Shown here: positions 1-8,905 of the stretch, in pieces
Position numbering within the stretch: position 1 is the stretch's first letter
How the letters are laid out: each line of letters starts with the position of its first letter
NCBI GenBank assembly: GCA_035699745.1
Contig: DASSPH010000047.1
Location: 62,001 to 126,000 of the forward strand
Origin: Vicinamibacterales bacterium
GTDB taxonomy: Bacteria > Acidobacteriota > Vicinamibacteria > Vicinamibacterales > 2-12-FULL-66-21
Direction of reading: 5' to 3'
DNA: 64,000 bases
Position numbers and translations under genes: made by a program
The notes under the pieces: generated by a model
Seen by the model: only the letters and a program-made list of their open reading frames with translations
What the model was told of the DNA's origin: nothing
Databases searched by the model: none

Positions 1-1767
1 GCGCTGCGCGAACTTCTCGTCGATCACCGCCACCTGCTCGGCCGTCGACGGCATGTCGGCGGCCGTGAACACGCGGCCGCTCACGAGCGGAACGCCCATG
101 GTGCGGAAATACTCCGCCGTGACCGAGCGTTGATCGACCTGCAGTTCCTGCCCGGGCTGCGGCGTCCAGCCCTCGACGTTGATCGATCCCCAGCCGATCG
201 AGGAGGTGAAGGGCAGCGACGACACCGCGCCGTGCGCGCCGACGCCGGGCACGCCGGCCAGCGCCTCCGCGATCGGCCCGTAGTGCGCGAGCGCCGCGTC
301 ACGGTTCGGAAACTGCCGCGCGCTCGGGCCGACCCGCATCGAGATGACGCCGTCGGGCTGGAATCCCGGCGAGACCCCCTGCAGCCGGACGAAGCTGCGG
401 AGCAGCAGCCCGGCAGCGACGAGGAGCACGAGGGAGATCGCCACCTCGGCGACGACGAGCAGGCCGCGCAGGCGCGGCCGCGCGCTCCCGAAGCCGCCTT
501 CTCCCTGCGCGTTCCTGCCCCCGGCTTTGAGCGACGCGTTGAGATCGACACGGGCAGCGCGGATCGCGGGGACGAGACCGAAGATCAGCCCGGTCGCGAC
601 CGACACCGCGAGGGTGAACAGCAGCACGGTCCCGTCGAGCACAATCGCGTCGAGCCGCGGAATGTTCCCGGGGTTGACGGCGCGCACGACCTGCAGCGCG
701 ATCCGGGCAAGCGCGAGACCCGCCGCCCCGCCGAGCAGCGCCAGCAGCAGGCTCTCGGTCAGCAGCTGGCCGACGAGCCTGCGCCAGCTCGCGCCGAGCG
801 CCGTCCGGACCGCAATCTCCTTCTGGCGCCCCGCGGCGCGCGTGAGCAGCAGGTTCGCCACGTTCGCGCACGCGATCAGCAGCACCAGCGTCACCGATCC
901 GAGCACCACGAGAATGGCGACGCGCACGTCGCCGACGACCGACTCGATCAGCGGCACGACGTCGATCGTGAACGTGCGATCGCGCTTGTCCTTGTCGCGG
1001 ATCCGCGCCGCAATCGCCGCGACGTCCGCCTTCGCCTGCGCCATGGTGACGCCCGGCTTGACGCGCGCCATGACGTTGAAGTTCTCGTCGCCCCGCCGCG
1101 TGACGGCGTCGGCGCCGAGCGGCAGCGGCAGGAAGACGTCCATCTGCCGGATGCTCGCCACGGTCGGCATGATCTCGCCATTCAGCAGGAACTCCGGGCC
1201 GAGCACGCCCGCCACCTCGAACTGGTTCCTGGCGTCGCCGGCGCCCTGCCCGACGCCGTTCAACGTGATCGCCCTGCCGACGACGTCCGGGTCGCCGCCG
1301 AAGACGCGGTTCCAGAACCCGTAGCTCAGGATGACGACGGGCGGCCGCCCCGGCGCGTCTTCGTCGGGACGCAGCAGCCGGCCGTGCAGCGGCCTGGCGC
1401 CGAGCAGCGTGAACAGGCTGGACGAGGTCTCGAGCGCCTCGACGCGCTGCGCGTCGCCGATGCCGAGCAGCGTCCCGGACCGGCCGCGCGAGATCGACAG
1501 CTCGTCGAACGAACGATTCTCGCTGCGGACGTCGATGTACTGCCCGGGCGACGGCCAGTCCTGTGGAATGTCGACGCCGGGAGAGCGCAGCCAGAGCACC
1601 GCGAGGCGCTCGGGATCGGGGTAGGGCAGCGGCCTGAGCAGCAGCGCGTTGACGACGCTGAAGATGGCGGAGTTGGCGCCGATGCCGATCGCCAGCGACG
1701 CGACGATCACCGCGGTGAGGCCGGCGTTGCGCCTGAGGGTGCGGACGGCGTAGCGGAGGTCGTGCAT
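1..1767 (-). CDS. ADOP/MacB-type FtsX-like ABC permease, 3' end outside window
   Basis: The first 589 codons are present and the reading frame runs off the left edge. The protein opens MHDLRYAVRTLRRNAGLT, followed by a membrane segment with AIGIGANSAIFSVVNALLLR, the usual start of acidobacterial ADOP permeases. A periplasmic MacB_PCD-like domain follows, then a membrane block (LVLLIACANVANLLLTRAAG) with the FtsX-domain sequence KEIAVRTALGASWRRL. A second membrane block and a second periplasmic domain begin before the edge. Such proteins work with a MacB-like ATPase in efflux or lipoprotein handling; no ATPase is visible here. The start ATG is at 1767. The gene is divergent from the OPT transporter. 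Family confidence is high; substrate unknown. Confidence 0.93.
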   Translation of the reverse strand, partial: MHDLRYAVRTLRRNAGLTAVIVASLAIGIGANSAIFSVVNALLLRPLPYPDPERLAVLWLRSPGVDIPQDWPSPGQYIDVRSENRSFDELSISRGRSGTLLGIGDAQRVEALETSSSLFTLLGARPLHGRLLRPDEDAPGRPPVVILSYGFWNRVFGGDPDVVGRAITLNGVGQGAGDARNQFEVAGVLGPEFLLNGEIMPTVASIRQMDVFLPLPLGADAVTRRGDENFNVMARVKPGVTMAQAKADVAAIAARIRDKDKRDRTFTIDVVPLIESVVGDVRVAILVVLGSVTLVLLIACANVANLLLTRAAGRQKEIAVRTALGASWRRLVGQLLTESLLLALLGGAAGLALARIALQVVRAVNPGNIPRLDAIVLDGTVLLFTLAVSVATGLIFGLVPAIRAARVDLNASLKAGGRNAQGEGGFGSARPRLRGLLVVAEVAISLVLLVAAGLLLRSFVRLQGVSPGFQPDGVISMRVGPSARQFPNRDAALAHYGPIAEALAGVPGVGAHGAVSSLPFTSSIGWGSINVEGWTPQPGQELQVDQRSVTAEYFRTMGVPLVSGRVFTAADMPSTAEQVAVIDEKFAQR

Positions 1768-1876
1768 GATGGCATTAGACGTCGCGGGACGCCGATGGTT
1801 TACAGCGGGATCGTGCCAGATCGCCGCCAACTGTGGTACCTTCCGGCGCGCGAAACCATCCTGCCGGAGGTAGTGC

Positions 1877-4111
1877 GTGGCCAACGTCAAGACGCCGAAG
1901 ACCGAAGCGGCCGTCAATCCATCGTGGAACTCGACCGCTCCGCTGGGCGAATTCCGGCCGTACGTGCCCGAGAGCGCGAACCTGCCGGAATTCACCTTCA
2001 AGGCGGTGCTCTTCGGCGCCATCTTCGGCATCATCTTCGGCGCGGTCACCGTCTACGTCGGGCTGCGCGCCGGCCTCACCGTGTCGGCGTCGATTCCCAT
2101 CGCCGTCCTGAGCATCAGCCTGCTGCGCGCCTTCGGCAAGGCGACGATTCTCGAGAACAACATCGTGCAGACCGCCGGCTCCGCCGGCGAGTCGGTCGCG
2201 GCCGGCGCCATCTTCACGCTGCCGGCGCTCATCTTCATGGGGTTCCCCTTCGAGTACTCGCGCATCTTCCTGCTGGCGCTGATCGGCGGGTGGATCGGGG
2301 TCCTGTTCATGATTCCGCTGCGCCGCCAGCTGATCGTGCAGGAGCACGGCAACCTGCTGTATCCGGAAGGCACGGCGTGCGCCGACGTCCTCGTCGCCGG
2401 CGAGAAGGGCGGGTCGTTCGCGAGCCGCGTGTTCTGGGGCCTCGGGCTCGGCGGCGCCTACACCTTCCTGATGGCCACCGTCGGCCTGTGGAAACAGCGG
2501 CCGCTCTACGAGCCGGCCTGGCTCCCCGGCGCGTCGGTCCGCGCCGAGATCACCAGCGAATACCTCGGCGTCGGCTACATCATCGGGCCGCGCATCGCCG
2601 GCACGATCTTCGCCGGCGGCGTGTTCTCATGGCTGGTCCTGATGCCGGCGATCAAGTTCTTCGGCGAGGGGCTCGCCGACCCGCTCTACCCCAGCACCAT
2701 TCCGATCCGCGACATGACGCCGGGCCAGATGTGGGAGAACTACATCCGCCCGATGGGGGCCGGCGCGGTGGCGATGGCGGGACTCATCACCCTGATGAAG
2801 ACGATGCCGACGATCGTCAACGCGCTGAAGAGCGGGATCCGCGACGTGCGGGCGCAGCAGGGCGGCGCCGAGGCATCCGGCGGCCGGCTCGATCGCGACC
2901 TGGCGATGAAGTGGGTGCTGCTCGGCTCGCTCGCCATCATCGTCGCGATGTGGCTGATGCTGACGTTCAACCCGATTGCCGGGGCGCGGACGAGCGGCTT
3001 CGAGAACCTGATCGCGTCGCTCTTCGTCGTGCTGTTCGGCTTCCTGTTCGTCACCGTGTCGTCGCGAATCTGCGGGCTGATCGGCACGTCCGCCAATCCG
3101 GTCAGCGGCATGACCATCGCCACCTTGATGGCGACCTGCGCGATGTTCCTGGCGATGGGCTGGACCGCGCCGGCCTATTCGGCGCTGGCGATCACGATCG
3201 GCGGCGTGGTCTGCGTCGCGGCGGCCAATGCCGGGGCGACGTCGCAGGACCTGAAGACCGGCTTCCTGATCGGGGCGACGCCGTACCGGCAGCAGTGGGC
3301 GCTGATGATCGGCGTCATGGTGTCGGTGTTCGTGATTGGCGGCACGCTGATGCTGATGAACTTCGGCCTGTCGGAGTTCCGCCCGGTGCAGCGGCCGATC
3401 GACATCGAGCGGGTGCGCGCCGAGCAGAGCGCGCGCGGCGCCGCGATCCGCATCGAGAAGGAGCTGGACGATCCGCACCCGCAGGTCTACCGCGACAAGC
3501 GCTACATCCTGGTCAACGCGCTCGGCTCGCGCGAGCTGCCCGACGGCAAGTACCTCTACGATCCCGACACGCGGCAGATCGAAGTGCAGTGGATCACCGG
3601 CATCGGCAGCGACAAGGCGGCCGCGCCGCAGGGCCGGCTCATGGCCACGGTCATCACCGGCATCCTGAACCAGCGGCTGCCGTGGCGCCTGGTGGCGATG
3701 GGGGTCTTCCTGGTGATCGCGGTGGAACTGCTCGGCATCCGCTCGCTGTCGTTCGCGGTCGGTTCCTACCTGGGGCTCCACACCACGCTGGCGATCTTCT
3801 GCGGCGGGATCGTCCGCTGGGCCGCCGAGCGCGGGCGCAAACCCGCGGGAGGCCACGCCGAGAGCGACGTGAGTCCGGGCTCGCTGTTCGCGAGCGGCCT
3901 GATCGCCGCGGGCGGCGTGCTGGGCCTGATCGCGATCATCATCAACGTGCTCGGCGATCCCGAGCTGGGCATCCGCGTGATCCCGCCCGGCGTGCTCGCC
4001 TTCGGACCGCGCCTCGCGCCCGGGCTCGCCGCCTCGAACATTTTCGCCGTGCTGATGTTTGCGCTGCTCGCGTACTCGCTGTATTACTTCGCGCGAAAGA
4101 AGCTCGACTAG
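1877..4111 (+). CDS. OPT-family oligopeptide transporter
   Basis: 744 residues, polytopic inner-membrane protein. Near the N-terminus it carries GLRAGLTVSASIPIAVLSI, then ENNIVQTAGSAGESVAAGA and GNLLYPEGTACADVL, all hallmarks of the prokaryotic OPT family. Further glycine-rich membrane segments include a repeat of the NP/TG pattern (GTSANPVSGMTIATLM). A soluble loop lies near residues 500-585. The family takes up oligopeptides or metal-chelate complexes by proton symport; the substrate cannot be told from sequence. The start is GTG at 1877, 6 nt after a GGAGG Shine-Dalgarno at 1866-1870. A -10-like TACCTT lies at 1837-1842. An octamer repeat array begins directly after the stop. Confidence 0.95.
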   Translation: MANVKTPKTEAAVNPSWNSTAPLGEFRPYVPESANLPEFTFKAVLFGAIFGIIFGAVTVYVGLRAGLTVSASIPIAVLSISLLRAFGKATILENNIVQTAGSAGESVAAGAIFTLPALIFMGFPFEYSRIFLLALIGGWIGVLFMIPLRRQLIVQEHGNLLYPEGTACADVLVAGEKGGSFASRVFWGLGLGGAYTFLMATVGLWKQRPLYEPAWLPGASVRAEITSEYLGVGYIIGPRIAGTIFAGGVFSWLVLMPAIKFFGEGLADPLYPSTIPIRDMTPGQMWENYIRPMGAGAVAMAGLITLMKTMPTIVNALKSGIRDVRAQQGGAEASGGRLDRDLAMKWVLLGSLAIIVAMWLMLTFNPIAGARTSGFENLIASLFVVLFGFLFVTVSSRICGLIGTSANPVSGMTIATLMATCAMFLAMGWTAPAYSALAITIGGVVCVAAANAGATSQDLKTGFLIGATPYRQQWALMIGVMVSVFVIGGTLMLMNFGLSEFRPVQRPIDIERVRAEQSARGAAIRIEKELDDPHPQVYRDKRYILVNALGSRELPDGKYLYDPDTRQIEVQWITGIGSDKAAAPQGRLMATVITGILNQRLPWRLVAMGVFLVIAVELLGIRSLSFAVGSYLGLHTTLAIFCGGIVRWAAERGRKPAGGHAESDVSPGSLFASGLIAAGGVLGLIAIIINVLGDPELGIRVIPPGVLAFGPRLAPGLAASNIFAVLMFALLAYSLYYFARKKLD

Positions 4112-4227
4112 ATCGGGCCATCGGGCTATCGGGCCATCGGGCTATCGGGCTATCGGGCTATCGGGCCATCGGGCGATCGGGTCATCGGGTGATCGGAGAT
4201 CGGGTTATCGGGCCATCGGGGGATCGG
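4112..4227 (+). repeat. Octamer tandem array, consensus ATCGGGCY
   Basis: About 14-15 degenerate units, mostly 8 bp (ATCGGGCC, ATCGGGCT, ATCGGGTG and similar), fill the whole gap between the OPT stop and the ATG of the deacetylase gene. The last units (ATCGGGGG, ATCGG) directly precede the start codon, so the array supplies the purine-rich ribosome-binding region. Early units are nearly identical and late units are more degenerate. Because the unit is not a multiple of three, adding or losing units does not keep a reading frame. Compare the heptamer arrays at 30422-30664 and 54651-54710. Confidence 0.9.
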
Positions 4228-5085
4228 ATGCGACTGATCGGCACGTTACTGCTGGGGATGGTCGCGCTGCAGCCGGCGGCGACCGAGATCCGCCTCGTCG
4301 TCAAAGGGGACGACATGGGCGCGGCGCACGGCATCAACACGGCCACCATCGCCGCCTACAAGCAGGGGATTCTCACCACGACCAACGTGATCGTTCCCGG
4401 GCCCTGGTTCCCCGAGGCGGCGCGCCTGCTCAAGGAGAATCCCGGCCTCGACGTCGGCGTCCATCTCGCGCTGACGAGCGAATGGGACAACGTCAAGTGG
4501 CGGCCGGTGGCGTCCGTGCCGTCGCTGGTCGACGAAGACGGGTGGCTGTTGCCGATGGTGCAGCCGCGCCCGGCTGCGGAGCCCGGGCGCAGTCTGAAGG
4601 AGCGCGGCTGGAAACTGGACGAGATCGAGCGCGAGCTGCGCGCCCAGCTGGCCATCGCGAAACGGCACGTGCCGCAGGCCACCTACACCTGGAACCACAT
4701 GGGCTTCACGTCCCTCGGTCCCGAGGTGGCGGCGCTGGTCTCGCGGTTGAGCAAGGAGTACGGGCTGGTGGTGCCGTCCGAGCTGGGCATTCAGCCGCTG
4801 GGGCGCGTCTACGACGGGCGCGACTCGGGCCAGGTGAAGGCGGACAAGCTCGCGGCGAAGCTGGAGACGCTCGCGCCCGGCCTGTGGCTGCACATCGACC
4901 ACGCGTCGACTGACGATCCCGAAATGCGCGCGATCGGCCACCAGGGCTACGAGTGGGTCGCCGCGGATCGCAGCGCGAACGTCGACGCGTGGACCAGCCC
5001 CAAGGTGCGCGAGGTGATCACGCGCCGCGGCATCAGGCTGACGAACTACCGCGAGCTGGCGGGAACGCTCGCGGCGGCGCGCTAG
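4228..5085 (+). CDS. ChbG/HpnK (YdjC-like) family carbohydrate deacetylase
   Basis: 285 residues. A signal-like N-terminus (MRLIGTLLLGMVALQPA) is followed by VVKGDDMGAAHGINTATIAA, the DD-x-G-x-x-x-x-x-N metal-site motif of the YdjC/ChbG family. LDVGVHLALTSEW gives a conserved histidine and TWNHMGF a further candidate metal ligand. The family removes acetyl groups from N-acetylated sugars such as chitobiose derivatives or hopanoid precursors. The signal sequence suggests a periplasmic or exported enzyme. The start ATG at 4228 is set by the signal peptide; upstream sequence in the frame is repeat array. It overlaps the convergent DUF1326 gene by 4 nt. The substrate is inferred only from the family. 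Confidence 0.88.
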   Translation: MRLIGTLLLGMVALQPAATEIRLVVKGDDMGAAHGINTATIAAYKQGILTTTNVIVPGPWFPEAARLLKENPGLDVGVHLALTSEWDNVKWRPVASVPSLVDEDGWLLPMVQPRPAAEPGRSLKERGWKLDEIERELRAQLAIAKRHVPQATYTWNHMGFTSLGPEVAALVSRLSKEYGLVVPSELGIQPLGRVYDGRDSGQVKADKLAAKLETLAPGLWLHIDHASTDDPEMRAIGHQGYEWVAADRSANVDAWTSPKVREVITRRGIRLTNYRELAGTLAAAR

Positions 5086-5666
5086 GAATACGAGAACGGG
5101 CCGAACGCCGCGTACTGGCCCGAGTGGTCGTACTCGACCGCGCCGCGGACGCGGAACACTCTCGACATCGCGGCGCTGCCGTGCTTCGTGACCAGCCCTT
5201 CAGGCAGCACGATCTCCGGGTGCGCGTCCGCCTGCGTCACCGGATTGCGGATCGTGGTGAGCTCGAGCTCGACGAAGTCGCCGATCGTGGCGCGCGTGGC
5301 GTGCCGCGCCAGCGAGACGTCGAAGCGCGCCGGATCGGGGCCGTGCAGCTCGTAGGTCTTCCGGAACAGCCCCCACGGGCCGCCGGCCTCGCCGGCGAGC
5401 AGGCTCGTGAGCGCCGCCCGCTGCGCCGCGTCGGCGCGCTCGTCCAGATAGCAGGCGGCGCGTCCGCCCCCTTCGTGAATCGCCGCGGGCCAGGCGGCAT
5501 ACAACGCGACGCCGAGGCCATCGACGCTGACGCCGTTCACCTCGCCGCGTTCGATCATCCAGATCCAGCCCCCCTCGCAGTTGCCGCGGCTCGGGCGCGC
5601 GTTGAAATTGCACGGACAGCCCCAGTCGCAGTTGCACGCGATCACCACGTTCCCGGTCAACACCAT
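5082..5666 (-). CDS. DUF1326 domain-containing protein
   Basis: 194 residues. The N-terminus has VVIACNCDWGCPCNF, the CNCxxxCPC motif that defines DUF1326, followed by GNCEGGWIWMIERG and GVALYAAWPAAIHEGGG. The cysteine cluster suggests metal binding or a redox role; the function is not established. The start is taken as ATG 5666, giving the usual short stretch before the cysteine motif. The frame stays open upstream but without family similarity. It diverges from a DUF2182 membrane protein 96 bp away, a pairing that supports a shared function. Confidence 0.88.
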   Translation of the reverse strand: MVLTGNVVIACNCDWGCPCNFNARPSRGNCEGGWIWMIERGEVNGVSVDGLGVALYAAWPAAIHEGGGRAACYLDERADAAQRAALTSLLAGEAGGPWGLFRKTYELHGPDPARFDVSLARHATRATIGDFVELELTTIRNPVTQADAHPEIVLPEGLVTKHGSAAMSRVFRVRGAVEYDHSGQYAAFGPFSYS

Positions 5667-5762
5667 CCCCGCATACTGCGACGCCGGATCCCCCCAGTCA
5701 AGCGTCGAGCGGGGGGGGAACGGGAAACCGGCGGCGAAGGCGTCGGATAGGATCGTGAGCGG
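5667..5762. promoter_or_regulatory. Divergent promoter region of the DUF1326/DUF2182 pair, with an eight-G run
   Basis: This 96-bp gap holds the 5' ends of two divergent genes, so it must serve both. It contains a run of eight G residues at 5711-5718 within an otherwise unremarkable GC-rich stretch. No convincing -35/-10 pair is seen for either side. A homopolymer this long may be prone to slippage, but here it would change promoter spacing and not a coding frame. Confidence 0.5.
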
Positions 5763-6467
5763 ATGGTGATGCTGCTCCTGGTGCTCGTGCCACTGGTCTC
5801 CTGGCTGTGGATCGTCGTCATGGCGCGCGACATGTACGGGCCGATGACCGGCGCCAGCGCCTGGATGATGACGCCGGTGTGGGACGCGCCGCACCTGCTG
5901 CTGTTGTGGGCGATGTGGGCGGTGATGATGATCGGCATGATGCTGCCGGCGGCCTCGCCGCTGATCATGCTCGCCGGCGCCGGCCGCGTGCGGCACAGCT
6001 CGCTCCTCGCGCTCGGCTACGTCGCGGTGTGGGGCACCTTCAGCGTCGGGGCGACCTTCCTGCAATGGGGACTGATGCGCAGCGGCGTCGTCACGCCCAT
6101 GATGGAGATGTCCAGCCGCCGTGCCGGCGCCGTACTGCTGATCGTCGCCGGCCTGTATCAGTTCACGCCGTTGAAGCACGCCTGTCTCGCGGCGTGCCAG
6201 TCGCCGCTCGCCTTCGTGATGCGGCGGTGGCGCGGCGGCGCGGCGGGCGCGTTTCGCATGGGCGTCGAGCACGGCGTGTACTGCGTCGGCTGCTGCTGGG
6301 CGCTGATGCTGCTGTTGTTCGCCGGCGGGGTGATGAACCTCACGGTGATCGCGGCATTGACCGCGCTGGTGGCGTTCGAGAAGCTGACGCCGGCCGGTCC
6401 GGCCAGCGCGCGCGTCAGCGGGTCGCTGCTGGTGGGGGTGGCCGCGTGGATGCTGCTCGGCGCGTGA
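5763..6467 (+). CDS. DUF2182 domain-containing integral membrane protein
   Basis: 234 residues with about six hydrophobic segments. It has the family pattern WAMWAVMMIGMMLPAASPLI near residues 50-70, then YQFTPLKHACLAACQSP (about residue 140) and GVEHGVYCVGCCWALM (about 170). Paired cysteines and Met-rich helices suggest metal (possibly copper) handling; the family is described as predicted metal-binding membrane proteins and the role is unproven. ATG 5763 follows GAGCGG. The gene ends one base before the stop of the convergent serine hydrolase. Its divergent DUF1326 partner is a recurrent association in other genomes. Confidence 0.9.
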   Translation: MVMLLLVLVPLVSWLWIVVMARDMYGPMTGASAWMMTPVWDAPHLLLLWAMWAVMMIGMMLPAASPLIMLAGAGRVRHSSLLALGYVAVWGTFSVGATFLQWGLMRSGVVTPMMEMSSRRAGAVLLIVAGLYQFTPLKHACLAACQSPLAFVMRRWRGGAAGAFRMGVEHGVYCVGCCWALMLLLFAGGVMNLTVIAALTALVAFEKLTPAGPASARVSGSLLVGVAAWMLLGA

Positions 6468-7901
6468 TTACCGCGTCCGCACCGCGGCGCGGCCCACGAA
6501 TCGAATCCACGCGATGCGCCCGGCAGCGTCGCGCACGAACTCGATCGATTGCCCCTGGTCCGGGCCGTCGGTGACGATCACGCGATCCGGTCCGTAGAAT
6601 GCCACCGGATAGTCCCGCGGCGCGCCGCCGCCGTTCGGCCGATCCTGCACGATCAGCTTTCCGCTCTCGACACGGACGACGTACGAGTTGTTGGGCCTGG
6701 CGTAGGTGCCCAGGTACGGCGCGGGATCGGGCTGCTGCGCCAGCGGCGACGCCGACGGGATCGTCTCGACGAGGCCGCGATGCGCGATCGCCTGGTTCGG
6801 CGTGTAGGCGGCGTCCAGATAGGACTGCAGCGCGGCGCGCTCCACGTCCTGGATCAATCGCCAGCCGGTGCTGGCATTGGTGAGGATCGCAATCGCGAAG
6901 TTGCGCTCCGGCACGATCTCGAGGAGCAGGATGTGTCCGCCGAGCGTCCCGCCGTGCCCGAACGCTCGAACGGCGCCGACGCGACGGATGTGCCACGACA
7001 GTCCGATCTCGTCGTCGGTTCCCTGCTTGCGCGATTGCGGCGCCCGCATCTGCTCCAGCGATTCGCGCTGGAGGACCCGCTCGCCGTTCGCGGCGGCACC
7101 GTCACCCAGGTGAAACCGCGCGTACGTCAGGAGATCCGTCATGCAGAGCCCGACCCCGCCCGCGGTGACGCTGGTCGACGCGCTGAAAGGCCGCAGGAGC
7201 CTGGCCGTGCCGTCCCTCGTCGCATGAGGCGCGGCGAATCGCTGAACGATGAAGTCGCCCGCCGTCGTGCCCGCATGGTCGAGTCCGAGCGGCTGGAAGA
7301 CGAGATCGCGCATCGCCTGGTTGATCGGATGTGCCGTGACGGCCTCGATGACGCGGCCGGCGATGCTGAACCCCGCGTTGTTGTAGCTCCACACCTGTCC
7401 CGGAGGGGCGATCTGCATGAGGTCGGTGATGGTGCCGACGAAGTTCTTGAGCGTCTCGGTGCCGCGCTCCGGACCGGAGACCTGCCCCTCCCAGCCGCCA
7501 AGGTGCGTGAGGAGGTGCCACGGCGTCACGTCGCGGCTGGCGGCCTCGTCGCGCACGCGGAACTCCGGCAGATACGTCCGCACCGGCGCCCGCAGATCGA
7601 CTTTGCCCTGCTCCACCAGGCGCATCATCGCCGTCGCCGCGAACGTCTTCGAGATCGACGCGATCGGGAAGACGGTGTGCTCGGTGATCGGAAGCGGGTC
7701 CTCGACGTTGGTGATGCCGAGCCCGCGGATCGTGGTCCGACCGTCCGCGACGATCCCCAGCGCGACGCCGGGGACGCCGTACTCCTTCATCTTCGCTTCG
7801 GCCAGGGCGGCCAGCGTGTTGAAGCGCGGGTCGGCGGACTGCGCGTGGGCGCCGCCCGAGACCAGCCCCAGGAACGCGATCGACAGGACGGTACAGCGCA
7901 T
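6468..7901 (-). CDS. Exported serine hydrolase, beta-lactamase/class C family
   Basis: 477 residues. A signal peptide (cleavage after GGAHAQ, about residue 21) precedes a beta-lactamase-fold domain. The catalytic SxxK is SISK, about 75 residues in (VFPIASISKTF). The YxN motif is SYNNAGFSIAG and the third box HGG is FGHGGTLGGH. A C-terminal beta-rich domain of about 100 residues follows, as in EstB/AmpH-like esterases and D-aminopeptidases. It is probably periplasmic; the substrate may be an ester, peptide or beta-lactam and cannot be resolved. The start at 7901 is chosen for the signal peptide and an upstream GAGAAAG. Confidence 0.93.
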   Translation of the reverse strand: MRCTVLSIAFLGLVSGGAHAQSADPRFNTLAALAEAKMKEYGVPGVALGIVADGRTTIRGLGITNVEDPLPITEHTVFPIASISKTFAATAMMRLVEQGKVDLRAPVRTYLPEFRVRDEAASRDVTPWHLLTHLGGWEGQVSGPERGTETLKNFVGTITDLMQIAPPGQVWSYNNAGFSIAGRVIEAVTAHPINQAMRDLVFQPLGLDHAGTTAGDFIVQRFAAPHATRDGTARLLRPFSASTSVTAGGVGLCMTDLLTYARFHLGDGAAANGERVLQRESLEQMRAPQSRKQGTDDEIGLSWHIRRVGAVRAFGHGGTLGGHILLLEIVPERNFAIAILTNASTGWRLIQDVERAALQSYLDAAYTPNQAIAHRGLVETIPSASPLAQQPDPAPYLGTYARPNNSYVVRVESGKLIVQDRPNGGGAPRDYPVAFYGPDRVIVTDGPDQGQSIEFVRDAAGRIAWIRFVGRAAVRTR

Positions 7902-7971
7902 CGGCTTTCTCACGTCGCCCTCACAGGTCCGCATGGCCGCGGCGCGTCGTGCGCATCGCCGCCGGGCAGCG

Positions 7972-7977
7972 TAACAT
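7972..7977 (+). promoter_or_regulatory. -10 box TAACAT for the DinB-fold gene at 7987
   Basis: TAACAT ends 9 nt before the ATG at 7987. Transcription starting 6-7 nt downstream would leave at most 2-3 nt of leader, so the mRNA may be essentially leaderless. No Shine-Dalgarno lies between the box and the ATG. Confidence 0.5.
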
Positions 7978-7986
7978 GGTGAAACG

Positions 7987-8484
7987 ATGGATACGACCCG
8001 CACCGGCCGGGCCCTGACGCAGCTCTTCTCCGAACTGGTGGACGGCGCGCCGCTCGACGGCCAGGCCTTCGTGCTCAACTCCGGCGACGCCGGTCTGCTG
8101 CGATCGCTCGACAAGCTGTCCCCGGAGGACGCGTCCCAGTCGGTCCACGGCGGCGCGACGATCGCCGCGCACGCGCAGCACGTGCGCTACGGGCTGTCGC
8201 TGATGAACCAGTGGAGACGCGAAGGGGGCAACCCGTTCGCGAACGCGAAATGGGACGAGGCCTGGAAGGTCTCCGCCGTCGACGCCGCCGCCTGGCAGGA
8301 GATCAGGAGCGGCCTCGCCCGCGAACTGCGCGAGTGGCGCACGGCGCTCGAGACGCCGCGGGAGCTGAGCGGGATGGAGCTCACGGGCATGATGTCGAGC
8401 GTCGTGCACCTCGCCTATCACTTCGGCGCGATCCGGCAGATCAACAAGGCCGCGCGCGGTCCGCGCGAGGGCACGTTCGCGTAA
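7987..8484 (+). CDS. DinB-superfamily protein
   Basis: 165 residues, predicted four-helix bundle. The metal-ligand pattern of the DinB/YfiT fold is visible: AAHAQHVRYGLSLMN near residue 60 and VVHLAYHFGAIRQI near residue 140. NPFANAKWDEAWKV in the middle is typical of one common DinB-like subgroup. Members often act as metal-dependent thiol transferases or are uncharacterised stress proteins; the thiol and the reaction are unknown here. It diverges from the serine hydrolase with 85 bp between the starts. One of four DinB-fold genes in the window. Confidence 0.85.
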   Translation: MDTTRTGRALTQLFSELVDGAPLDGQAFVLNSGDAGLLRSLDKLSPEDASQSVHGGATIAAHAQHVRYGLSLMNQWRREGGNPFANAKWDEAWKVSAVDAAAWQEIRSGLARELREWRTALETPRELSGMELTGMMSSVVHLAYHFGAIRQINKAARGPREGTFA

Positions 8485-8500
8485 CCGGTTCCGCCGCGCC

Positions 8501-8821
8501 TCACTCGGTCAGCACGGCGGTGCCGCTGGCCGACACCATCAGCATCCCGTTGTTCGGCCCGAGGACCTCGTAGTCGAGATCGACGCCGACCACCGCGTTG
8601 GCGCCGAGCTGCTGCGCCTGCGTCTGCATCTCGCTCAGCGCGATGTCACGCGCGCGGTGGAGCTCGGCCTCATACGCGCCCGATCGTCCGCCGACGATGT
8701 CGCGGATGCCGGCGAACAGGTCCTTGAAGACGTTGGCGCCGAGGATCGCCTCGCCGGTGACGACGCCGAAGTACTTGGTGATTCGCTTGCCCTCGATTCC
8801 GGGCGTGGTGGTGACCAGCAT
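8501..8821 (-). CDS. YbjQ-like UPF0145 (heavy-metal-binding) protein
   Basis: 106 residues, complete and typical in length for UPF0145/YbjQ. It starts [14 protein letters not shown] and contains [18 protein letters not shown] and [15 protein letters not shown], the family core. The fold is a small pentameric alpha/beta protein sometimes called heavy-metal-binding; the biological role is unproven. The start ATG at 8821 follows GAGGGAGAGC. Stops of this gene and the DinB gene are convergent with a 16-bp gap. It diverges from the HipA-like kinase gene. Confidence 0.9.
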   Translation of the reverse strand: MLVTTTPGIEGKRITKYFGVVTGEAILGANVFKDLFAGIRDIVGGRSGAYEAELHRARDIALSEMQTQAQQLGANAVVGVDLDYEVLGPNNGMLMVSASGTAVLTE

Positions 8822-8905
8822 GACGCTCTCCCTCGCTCCGATGACGGTGACCGGGCTCGCCTCACCGTAGCACGCGCGCGAGTTGTACATGACACAATAT
8901 GCGCC

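Noticed and set aside
4112-4227. CRISPR array
   Set aside because: Unit is 8 bp with no spacers. The other arrays are equally spacer-free, and no cas genes are present.
130-5085. A 1651-codon plus-strand open frame
   Set aside because: Only its end (from 4228) is a real gene. The rest is antisense to the ADOP permease and out of frame with the OPT gene, with low-complexity Arg/Pro/Ala composition.
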